A stretch of 5,145 bases of DNA, taken from NCBI GenBank assembly GCA_002351955.1, contig DEHO01000034.1:13780-18924 (forward strand), in the 5' to 3' direction. Source of the stretch: Flavobacteriales bacterium UBA2798 (lineage in GTDB: Bacteria; Bacteroidota; Bacteroidia; Flavobacteriales_D; UBA2798). The translations under genes and the position numbers were made by a program. The stretch's first letter is position 1. Each line of letters opens with the position of its first letter. The notes beneath the pieces were generated by a model that had not been told where the DNA came from, did not search any database, and saw only the letters and a program-made list of their open reading frames with translations. This document shows positions 1 to 5,145 of this stretch, one piece after another.

Positions 1-243
1 CATTATTGTGTTCCCAATATTCCTTCACGTGTTCCTCGAACTGCATCTATTGCGTTGAGTAATATTTTTGGTCCGCTGATGATCGCAATCGGTGATAAAG
101 GTGGTTCGGATAAACTGATACGCAGCGATCTTGGTTTTCGTGCGGGAGTTTATATTCTGAATGGAACCCTCACCAATCCGATTCTTGGCGAGGCATTCGG
201 TTTGCCTTACAAGGATATTGATCTGCTCTCGGCAGGACTCTGA
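1..243 (+). CDS. ald: Alanine dehydrogenase, C-terminal fragment (5' end outside window)
   Basis: This is the last 80 codons of a protein whose reading frame is open from base 1 to the TGA at 241-243. The TTG at 55 is an internal Leu codon, not a start, because the frame continues upstream of it. Alanine dehydrogenase is a cytoplasmic NAD-dependent enzyme that converts L-alanine to pyruvate, ammonia and NADH, and the reverse. The fragment opens with HYCVPNIPSRVPRTAS, the conserved segment of the AlaDH/PNT family near the nucleotide and active site. It then has the tail typical of Bacteroidota homologues: RxGVYxxNGTLTNPILG, followed by LPYKDIDLL close to the end. Bacteroidota homologues are about 400 residues long, so roughly four fifths of the gene, including the catalytic Lys/His region, lies to the left of the window. 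The next gene starts 30 bases downstream on the same strand, so the two are probably co-transcribed. Identification is from memory of the family, not a search. Confidence 0.88.
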   Translation, partial: HYCVPNIPSRVPRTASIALSNIFGPLMIAIGDKGGSDKLIRSDLGFRAGVYILNGTLTNPILGEAFGLPYKDIDLLSAGL

Positions 244-273
244 TCGGACTGATTTAAACACTTATCTTCGTCC

Positions 274-975
274 ATGCGTTTTTGGCAGCGTTTACGGTAT
301 TACATGATCGGGGTTGGACTTGGTCTATTGGTAACTTTCTTTTTCTTTCGGAACAGAGGATGTGGTTGGTTGCCGCAGAATCGCGTTTTGGATCGGCTTG
401 AATCGTCTGTTATTTTAAGGACTGATTCGATGGCTTGTGTACTGCAGCGATGCAATGCGATAAGCGATGAAGATGTTTTTCACTTATTGCGTGAAGGCGA
501 TGTTGTTTTTAGTGAAGGAAGAGTGGATGTGTATCCCAAAGAATATGTAGTGGCCTCCAACCGAAAAGCTGATGGTACTCCCTATAAGCTGCGTTTTGCA
601 CTTTACGATACCACGAGTGTGATCCTTGGCGTTGAGAATCCTGCCTCCTGTACCTGTAAGGATTTTGCGGATACGGCCTTGCATATTTTGTCAATGCCTG
701 AAAAGATGCTCAAAGAGATGTTTTTAAATAAGGAGTTTACCATTACCACAGAAGGAAAATGCATGATGGATTGTATTGGTGTAAGTGCTGAAGATGTGGT
801 TGATCTTATCCAAAAGGGCGGAATAAATAATGAGACAAGCACTCCTTTTTCCTTTCCGCATCCACGGTATGTGGTTATCAATAAAGAGTACACGATTTTG
901 GTAGAAATGACCAAAGAGAAAACCCGGATTTTGAGTATTCAGCGCGAGGGTAAAGATTGTGCCTGCGAACATTGA
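274..975 (+). CDS. Membrane-anchored or exported protein with two DUF4258-like Cys modules
   Basis: Complete 233-residue protein of unknown function. The ATG at 274 is followed by a basic stretch (RFWQRLRYY) and a hydrophobic segment at residues about 11-25 ending in FFFF-RNR, which suits an N-terminal membrane anchor or uncleaved signal; the rest would face the periplasm. Two similar modules follow. Module 1 (about 51-130) has C55/C60, then AISDEDVFHLLREGDV, a beta-rich part, and C126-T-C128. Module 2 (about 159-233) has C163/C167, then GVSAEDVVDLIQKGGI, a beta-rich part, and C229-A-C231 at the end. The helix reading 'S-x-E-D-V-x-x-L-(I/L)-x-x-G' resembles the core of DUF4258 proteins. As I recall, single-module proteins with a similar N-terminus lie next to alanine dehydrogenase genes in Flavobacteria. 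The gene follows ald by 30 bases with no clear Shine-Dalgarno, as is usual in this phylum. Its 3' end overlaps the convergent remnant at 939. The CDS is near certain; the family assignment is moderate. Confidence 0.85.
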   Translation: MRFWQRLRYYMIGVGLGLLVTFFFFRNRGCGWLPQNRVLDRLESSVILRTDSMACVLQRCNAISDEDVFHLLREGDVVFSEGRVDVYPKEYVVASNRKADGTPYKLRFALYDTTSVILGVENPASCTCKDFADTALHILSMPEKMLKEMFLNKEFTITTEGKCMMDCIGVSAEDVVDLIQKGGINNETSTPFSFPHPRYVVINKEYTILVEMTKEKTRILSIQREGKDCACEH

Positions 976-1353
976 TTTTCGCTTACCGGAAACTGGCTTA
1001 ACCATTCAATAGCTTTTTTTTCCTTGCTGAATAATTTCATTGGAATTGGTGGTCGGAATAACTTAAAGTAAAAATTTGCCGCAATTCGAATGGCAAGTGA
1101 ATCGGTCAAAATAGCTTCGGCGATTCTGCATTCATTCAGTTCCTTGTGATTTGCTGCAAGTTGTTTGGCTTCATTACTCATATTAAGACACCCCCCCGGA
1201 TATCGATCAGGGCGACCATCTTTTTTCCTCGGATGAGAGGCAATGTTTTTTCGTGCAGATCGCGATGCCTTCCTAAGAAATAGAATCGGTGGAGGGATGC
1301 ATCTTTGTATAGATGATACCTCCACCGAGTAGTTATAACGTCGTATTACGCAT
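939..1353 (-). pseudogene. Decayed STAS/SpoIIAA-like (DUF7793-type) gene, several frame lesions
   Basis: Minus-strand remnant of a small cytoplasmic protein family common in Bacteroidota, usually about 120-140 residues with a STAS-like fold. Its pieces lie in three frames. Piece 1 runs from a possible ATG at 1353: GGGIIYTKMHPSTDSIS (1326-1276), preceded in frame by TAA (1335-1333) and followed by TAG (1275-1273) and EGI. Piece 2, from about 1264: RDLHEKTLPLIRGKKMVALI then DIRG. Piece 3, after a run of seven G at 1197-1191: CLNMSNEAKQLAAN, then AEAILTDSLAIRIAANFYFK, then RPPIPMKLFSKEKKAIEWL. Joined, they give the full family pattern: DGIIY start, DIRG turn, EAK helix, NFY, PPIPxKLF and AIEWL end. 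A one-base loss near 1264 and two extra G (or one missing) in the run would explain the shifts. Piece 3 alone is open to a stop at 939 and overlaps the end of the plus-strand gene by 37 bases. The family label is from memory. A sequencing error could explain one lesion but hardly all of them. Confidence 0.75.
1276..1328 (-). terminator. Probable intrinsic terminator of the PorP/SprF operon
   Basis: Read on the minus strand, TCGGTGGAGG (1328-1319) pairs perfectly over 10 bases with CCTCCACCGA (1295-1286). Inside it, a second arm CATCT/AGATG (plus-strand 1300-1304 with 1311-1315) leaves a 6-base loop. The tract immediately after the hairpin on the minus strand is TTCTATTTCTT, which is T-rich but not an unbroken T-run. 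On the plus strand the sequence after the hairpin is not T-rich, so the signal is directional. It begins 42 bases past the stop of the PorP/SprF gene. It lies entirely within the remnant of the STAS-like gene, so the coding match and the hairpin share the same bases. No folding energy was computed. Confidence 0.6.
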
Positions 1354-1369
1354 CTTACATGAATACAAT

Positions 1370-2401
1370 TTACAAAAATCTGGAAGACTTCAGGTTTTTA
1401 TTTCCGCTGGGATAGATGTAACGCAATGCAATTTCAAGTCCACCGCGGCCATTACTGGCTTGTGTTAGGTCAGATACGTTAAGGTCGTAGGAAATACCGA
1501 TACCATATCCGCCAAACTGAAGCAGTGAAGTTAAAATGACAGCATCACGGTTTCGGTAATAGAATCCCAGTGAAAGCGACGATCCGGTTACAAATCCTGT
1601 AAAGTGAGAATCTTCCATAATGCGGTAACGTACACTTGATCCGAAAACCAATTCTCTTGCCCCACCCTGAATCTTGTATTGGAAACCGGGAATGACCGAT
1701 ATGCGCGAATGAGCGATTCCGAAAAGTGAATTACCATGGATCACAAATTTGCGGTACAGATTTTCGCTTCCATCACCCAGGAATGAATAATCAGGTTTGT
1801 GAACGTGAAACATGGCAATACCTGCAGTAGCACTGATCTGATTATTTCCGGTCAGGTTTTTTTCGCCTTGTGTATACGTATATACCAATCCGGTTCCCAG
1901 ATCGAGATAGCTGTTGGAAAAATTACCTGCTCCGATTTCTCCTGCAGGAAGAGAAGAATTATAGGCCATTCCATCGTACTGATTTCCCCATTGCATGTTG
2001 GTGGTATTTACAGAACGTTGCGCATAACCTCCCATTACACCTAATCCCAAGGTTTGACCTTGACCAATTACCAGGTGATAAGCCAGATTCAGATTTCCCT
2101 GTGCAACACCCATGCGTGCATCACCTGCACGATCAGAGTAGAAGAAAATACCTCCCCCAAAATATCCGCTTTTCGTTTTCTTAAAACGCATATCGTAAGA
2201 GCCTCCAATGGTTTTGTAAGGGGAAGCAACACTTTTCCATTGCTCCTTGTAATTAAGATGCACTCTAATATCTGCTTCCGTTCCGGCAGCACCGGGATTA
2301 AGCTGAATGGGTGCCATATAGAATTGGGAGAAGTGGATGTCTTGTGCAGAGACCACTCCTGCAACCAGCCCGAGAGTAAGTGATAGAATCTTGTTCTTCA
2401 T
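1370..2401 (-). CDS. PorP/SprF family type IX secretion membrane protein
   Basis: Complete 343-residue outer-membrane protein of the PorP/SprF family. Members are predicted to form membrane beta-barrels that help export or anchor particular T9SS cargo, as SprF does for SprB in Flavobacterium johnsoniae. Residues 1-19 form a signal peptide (MKNKILSLTLGLVAGVVSA, cut before QD). Right after it comes the family signature DIHFSQFYMAPIQLNPGAAGT (residues 21-41). Further family features are the YKEQWKSV segment followed by YKTIGGSYD (about 51-69), GYFGGGIFFYSDRAGD, alternating strands with many aromatic and Gly residues, and a late GxYGIGISYDLNVSDL segment before a final strand RGGLEIALRYIY. The length is typical. 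The ATG at 2401 lies 8 bases after the stop of the SprB-repeat gene, so the pair is almost surely one operon and this protein most likely serves that cargo. A hairpin 42 bases past its stop probably ends the transcript. Families of paralogues are normal in these genomes, so I give no gene symbol. Confidence 0.93.
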   Translation of the reverse strand: MKNKILSLTLGLVAGVVSAQDIHFSQFYMAPIQLNPGAAGTEADIRVHLNYKEQWKSVASPYKTIGGSYDMRFKKTKSGYFGGGIFFYSDRAGDARMGVAQGNLNLAYHLVIGQGQTLGLGVMGGYAQRSVNTTNMQWGNQYDGMAYNSSLPAGEIGAGNFSNSYLDLGTGLVYTYTQGEKNLTGNNQISATAGIAMFHVHKPDYSFLGDGSENLYRKFVIHGNSLFGIAHSRISVIPGFQYKIQGGARELVFGSSVRYRIMEDSHFTGFVTGSSLSLGFYYRNRDAVILTSLLQFGGYGIGISYDLNVSDLTQASNGRGGLEIALRYIYPSGNKNLKSSRFL

Positions 2402-2409
2402 AGGACTGC

Positions 2410-5145
2410 TTATTTGATTAATGTAATGTTTCCTGATTTTTCTACAACATCACCATTGTTGAGCGTTGCAGAGAGGTAGTAAAAGAATACAGCGTTATTC
2501 ATCGCTTTGTCGCGAATAGTTCCATCCCATACTTCAGCCGGATTGGTGGTGATAAACACTTTTTCACCCCAACGATCGAAGATGACAAAATAGAGTTCGT
2601 TGATGCAATTGCCATAGATCCGCAGTACATCGTTTTCATTATCTCCGTTTGGTGAGAATGCGTTCGGAACAAAAATTTCTCCGCAAGGCAGTTCAACAAA
2701 AACAACAACGGTATCGGATCCGAAACAACCGTTTGCATCGGTGCCGCTAACAATATAGGTTGTGGTTGTAGTTGGTGATGCAGTTGGTGATGCACAATTG
2801 GTACAACTTAATCCTGTTGCAGGTGTCCATGTGTAAACTGTTCCTCCTGTAGCGTTTAATACTGTGCTTGCACCTAATGGAATCAACACGTCATTTCCTG
2901 CATCGATATTTGCTGTTCCTACTGTTGCAACAGTGCCCCCGGTTGTTGTTGAGCATCCGTTGGCATCAGTAACCGTTACACTGTAAGCGCCGGGTGCAAG
3001 GGCAGTAATGCTGGCTGTTGTTTGTACAGGCGTTGTATTCCAGCTATAGGATAATGTTCCTGTTCCACCGCTGGCATTCACCGTTGCGGATCCATCGCTG
3101 GCTGCACAGTTGGCGTTGGTTACAGATACACTTGCTGTAATTGCCGGCGGATTTGTAATTGTTACAACAACAGAAGCAGAGCATCCGCTTCCATCCGTTA
3201 CAGTGGCAGTATAGGTTCCTGCTCCAAGATTATTCGCAGTTGCACCTGTTTGTACAGGAGTGGTGTTCCAGGAATAATTCAGTGTACCTGTTCCACCACT
3301 TGCGGATACCGTTGCAGTTCCATTGGTGCCGTTATTACAGGCAGGATTGTTCTGACTGCTGATGGTAATGGTAGGCGCTCCGGTATTGTTTACCGTTGCT
3401 GTTGCTGTTGCAGTACATCCGTTTGCATCTGTTGCAGTTACGATGTATGGTCCTGCAGCGAGACCTGTTGCTGTTGCGGTAGTTTGTACCGGACTTGTAT
3501 TCCATGAGTAAGAAATAGCGCCCGTTCCACCCGTTCCATTTGCAGTTGCAGTTCCATCTGATAAACCACAGGTTGCTGCGGTTGCATTTGCAGTTACACT
3601 AACTGCAGTTGCAGGTTGCGTAATGGTAACACTTGCTGAACCTGAACATCCACCACCATCAGTTGCAGTTACTGTATAAGTTCCGGAAGTTAATCCTGTT
3701 GCAGTGGCTGCAGTTTGTGCAGGAGTTGTACTCCACACATAGGTTATCGTTCCTGTTCCGCCAGTTGCAGAGGCTGTAGCAGTAGCATTGTTTCCTCCAA
3801 AGCAGGATACATTGACTTGCGTAGTGGTTACTGTTGGCCCACCGGAGGAAGTTATCGTTGCAGTAGCAGTTGCCTGACATCCGTTTGCATCAGTAGCAGT
3901 TACAGTATAAGTTCCTGCACCTAGTCCGGTTGCTGTTGCAGTATTTTGAATTGGTGTTGTGTTCCAGGAATAAGTGATGGCACCTGTTCCGCCTGTTCCG
4001 CTTCCTGTTACTGTTCCGTTATTACTTCCACAGGTTGCGGGAGTAGATGTTGCGCTAACACTTACTGCAGTTGCAGGTTGTGTAATGGTTACATTCACTG
4101 TGCCCGGACAACTTGCTGCGTCTAGTACATTGATAGTGTATGTACCTGCCGGTAATCCGGTTACGTTTTGTGATCCTGCTACATTGGGGAATGATGCAAC
4201 GGTTGTTGCGCCGTTTAGAATAGTACAGGTATAAGGACCTGCACCACCCGAAGCAGCAACAGTAAAGCTGCCTGTTGATTGTCCGAAACAAGCTACGTTT
4301 TGAACATTGCTTGTGGTTACAGTTATGGTTGGACAAGCAGCACATGCAGGAATGGAAGAAACAGGATTGTAAATTACACTGTTTCCAAATCCGTCAAGAA
4401 CCTGAATTTGTGTGATGCCACCACCAATTGTAACGTTAGTTCCTGTGGTAAAGGTTGTCCATGTTAATACCGGTGTTCCGTTTGCTGAAAATGGTGTTGC
4501 ATTACAAAAGCTAAATCCGGATACACATGGAGTAACCATTGCACCACTCTGCCATGTAAATGGTCCGCCTGCTCCACCTGAAACAGTGTACGTTCCGTTG
4601 CTTTCCTGACATACAGTTAATGCGCTGCAATTCGCAACAGTTATTGTTTGTGTATCATTTCCGCAAGCCAGTGTATAGGTAACAGTATAAGTTCCCGGAG
4701 CTGCAGATGCAGGAGTGAATACTCCAGTGCTTGTGTTTAAAGCCGGAGTTGCCGGAGAAATACTCCATGTTCCGCCAGGAGAACCAGCAGATAAAGTTAT
4801 AGGGCTGTTCGATGTACAAAGCGAAGGAACATTACATACCGTTGGATCGCAGCATGTAGTAGATTGTTGTGCACATGCTGTTGCTGCTACAGATTGAACA
4901 GAACCTGTACGTGAGTTTGAATTGGCATCACCGGTTGATCCTGCAACAACAACTTCGCCGGTAGAAGTAATATCTACGTCGTAAACATTAAAAGTTGTTG
5001 CAAAAAATCCTGTTTGACCGAGGCTTTGATCGAACTTATACAAGCCGGTTTTAGATCCTACAAAAATGTTTCCGCAGTTATCAATTGCAATACCGCTGTT
5101 ATGAGCCTGGTTTTGCCCTAGAGAGGCTGTGAATCCACCTCCGGG
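2410..5145 (-). CDS. SprB-repeat/CHU_C-domain T9SS surface protein (5' end outside window)
   Basis: Last 911 codons of a large secreted, probably adhesin-like protein. The frame is open to the right edge; the TTG at 5043 is an internal Leu. Residue numbers here count from the window edge. Residues about 16-72 hold two propeller-like blades (GIAIDNCGNIFVGS; DVDITSTGEVVVAGS). A Cys-rich linker (about 91-110, five Cys) leads into an Ig-like segment (105-173, with SPGGTWS and PGTYTVTY) and another all-beta segment (174-271). Six SprB-type repeats fill 272-743, most with the pattern SGGTGxxxYSWNTTPxQT...GL.AGTYTVTxTDANGC. A PKD-like domain (744-820, GLSCTNCASPTASPTTTTTY) and the CHU_C domain (821-911) finish it. 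The CHU_C domain is a T9SS sorting signal, so the protein should cross the outer membrane by that route. The composition is heavy in Thr, Ala, Gly, Ser and Asn. The PorP/SprF gene follows by 8 bases. The exact ligand or role (adhesion, motility or matrix) cannot be told from this part. Confidence 0.93.
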   Translation of the reverse strand, partial: PGGGFTASLGQNQAHNSGIAIDNCGNIFVGSKTGLYKFDQSLGQTGFFATTFNVYDVDITSTGEVVVAGSTGDANSNSRTGSVQSVAATACAQQSTTCCDPTVCNVPSLCTSNSPITLSAGSPGGTWSISPATPALNTSTGVFTPASAAPGTYTVTYTLACGNDTQTITVANCSALTVCQESNGTYTVSGGAGGPFTWQSGAMVTPCVSGFSFCNATPFSANGTPVLTWTTFTTGTNVTIGGGITQIQVLDGFGNSVIYNPVSSIPACAACPTITVTTSNVQNVACFGQSTGSFTVAASGGAGPYTCTILNGATTVASFPNVAGSQNVTGLPAGTYTINVLDAASCPGTVNVTITQPATAVSVSATSTPATCGSNNGTVTGSGTGGTGAITYSWNTTPIQNTATATGLGAGTYTVTATDANGCQATATATITSSGGPTVTTTQVNVSCFGGNNATATASATGGTGTITYVWSTTPAQTAATATGLTSGTYTVTATDGGGCSGSASVTITQPATAVSVTANATAATCGLSDGTATANGTGGTGAISYSWNTSPVQTTATATGLAAGPYIVTATDANGCTATATATVNNTGAPTITISSQNNPACNNGTNGTATVSASGGTGTLNYSWNTTPVQTGATANNLGAGTYTATVTDGSGCSASVVVTITNPPAITASVSVTNANCAASDGSATVNASGGTGTLSYSWNTTPVQTTASITALAPGAYSVTVTDANGCSTTTGGTVATVGTANIDAGNDVLIPLGASTVLNATGGTVYTWTPATGLSCTNCASPTASPTTTTTYIVSGTDANGCFGSDTVVVFVELPCGEIFVPNAFSPNGDNENDVLRIYGNCINELYFVIFDRWGEKVFITTNPAEVWDGTIRDKAMNNAVFFYYLSATLNNGDVVEKSGNITLIK
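2413..2685 (-). other. CHU_C / gliding-motility-associated C-terminal domain (T9SS sorting signal)
   Basis: The final 91 residues of the large surface protein. The domain opens with CGEIFVPNAFSPNGDNENDV, has the central strand FDRWGEKVF, then VWDGT, a bulge with FFYYLSAT, and ends GNITLIK. These are the hallmark segments of the type B T9SS C-terminal domain. Proteins with this domain generally depend on a PorP/SprF-type partner, which is what the next gene encodes. Confidence 0.93.
2917..4332 (-). repeat. Six tandem SprB-type protein repeats (75-86 residues each)
   Basis: The repeat units, in protein order, lie at 4075-4332, 3838-4074, 3613-3837, 3376-3612, 3148-3375 and 2917-3147. Each begins at a (P/A)(T/A)(V/I)-type strand, has an early Cys, a GGTG turn, a YSWNTTP-like strand, a GL.AGTYTVT strand and a late NGC or GGC Cys. 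Units 2 to 6 keep the two Cys 51-52 residues apart, which suggests an intradomain disulfide in each. Unit 1 is the most divergent: it lacks YSWN and carries an extra Cys. The array is a protein-level repeat, not a CRISPR or a DNA element. Confidence 0.9.
3148..4074 (-). repeat. Higher-order two-unit duplication within the SprB array
   Basis: Units 2+3 (3613-4074, 462 bases) and units 4+5 (3148-3612, 465 bases) look like copies of one two-unit block. Unit 2 resembles unit 4 more than its neighbours: aligned without gaps, 56 of 79 residues match by hand count. Both begin ATAVSV after a preceding TITQP. At the DNA level the plus-strand 16-mer CTGCAGTTGCAGGTTG at 4065-4080 recurs exactly at 3603-3618, 462 bases apart. 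This suggests growth of the array by block duplication followed by drift. Confidence 0.65.

Noticed and set aside
55..57. TTG at 55 as a start of a 62-residue plus-strand protein
   Set aside because: The upstream codons of the same frame encode the conserved HYCVPNIPSRVPRTAS of alanine dehydrogenase, so this is an internal codon of a truncated gene.
25..261. Minus-strand ORF opposite the alanine dehydrogenase end
   Set aside because: It lies wholly antisense to a well-recognised coding segment and resembles no family I know.
484..1005. Minus-strand ORFs antisense to the DUF4258-like gene (484-684, 509-694, 603-914, 724-1005)
   Set aside because: Overlapping shadows of a convincing plus-strand gene, with no recognisable motifs.
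988..1025. Weak hairpin and T8 run (1014-1021) as a terminator for the plus-strand gene ending at 975
   Set aside because: The possible stem (ACCGG/CTGGC region) is only a few pairs and about 20 bases from the T run, which is explained by Lys codons (KEKK) of the minus-strand remnant.
1799..2383. Plus-strand ORFs antisense to the PorP/SprF gene
   Set aside because: Shadows of a clearly assigned gene on the other strand; no motif or plausible start context.
2917..4332. CRISPR-like or transposon-like DNA repeat
   Set aside because: The units are about 230 bases, in frame, degenerate at DNA level and conserved as protein, so they are SprB-type domains and not a DNA repeat element.
3159..4897. 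Plus-strand ORFs antisense to the repeat array
   Set aside because: The biased, repetitive codons of the SprB-type units leave the opposite strand poor in stops. The translations are low-complexity Ser/Cys/Val strings with no family features.
5041..5043. TTG at 5043 as the start of the SprB-repeat protein
   Set aside because: The same frame stays open for 34 more codons to the window edge and encodes a matching propeller-like blade (GIAIDNCGNIFVGS), so TTG is an internal Leu.

Overview
The window looks like chromosomal DNA from a Bacteroidota bacterium, most likely in or near Flavobacteriales. Three things point there. There is a type IX secretion (T9SS) cargo with SprB-type repeats and a gliding-motility-type C-terminal (CHU_C) domain. 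A PorP/SprF-family gene follows it directly. No clear Shine-Dalgarno sequences precede the starts. The placement within Flavobacteriales is inferred from gene content only.

Layout. Positions 1-243 (+) hold the last 80 codons of alanine dehydrogenase. After 30 bases, 274-975 (+) encodes a small membrane-anchored or exported protein made of two copies of a DUF4258-like, cysteine-bearing module. The rest of the window reads on the minus strand. Positions 2410-5145 hold the last 911 codons of a large surface protein that enters from beyond the right edge: propeller-like blades, a Cys-rich linker, Ig-like segments, six SprB-type repeats, a PKD-like domain and CHU_C. Eight bases after its stop, 1370-2401 encodes a complete PorP/SprF outer-membrane protein. 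Between the two convergent blocks, about 939-1353 (-) is the decayed remnant of a small STAS/SpoIIAA-like protein (DUF7793-type family), with frame changes and in-frame stops. A hairpin followed by a T-rich tract at 1276-1328 (-) lies inside that remnant and probably ends the PorP operon.

How the genes work together. The repeat protein and the PorP/SprF protein form a standard T9SS cargo/partner pair: the C-terminal domain routes the adhesin-like protein through the T9SS, and the PorP/SprF protein is needed for its export or surface attachment. Alanine dehydrogenase and the DUF4258-like protein appear to be a separate two-gene unit.

I see no defence system, mobile element, CRISPR array or RNA gene, and nothing I would call a new biological system. 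The points most worth a second look are the multiply broken STAS-like gene with its embedded terminator, the duplicated Cys-containing DUF4258-like protein, and the 462-base higher-order repeat within the SprB array.
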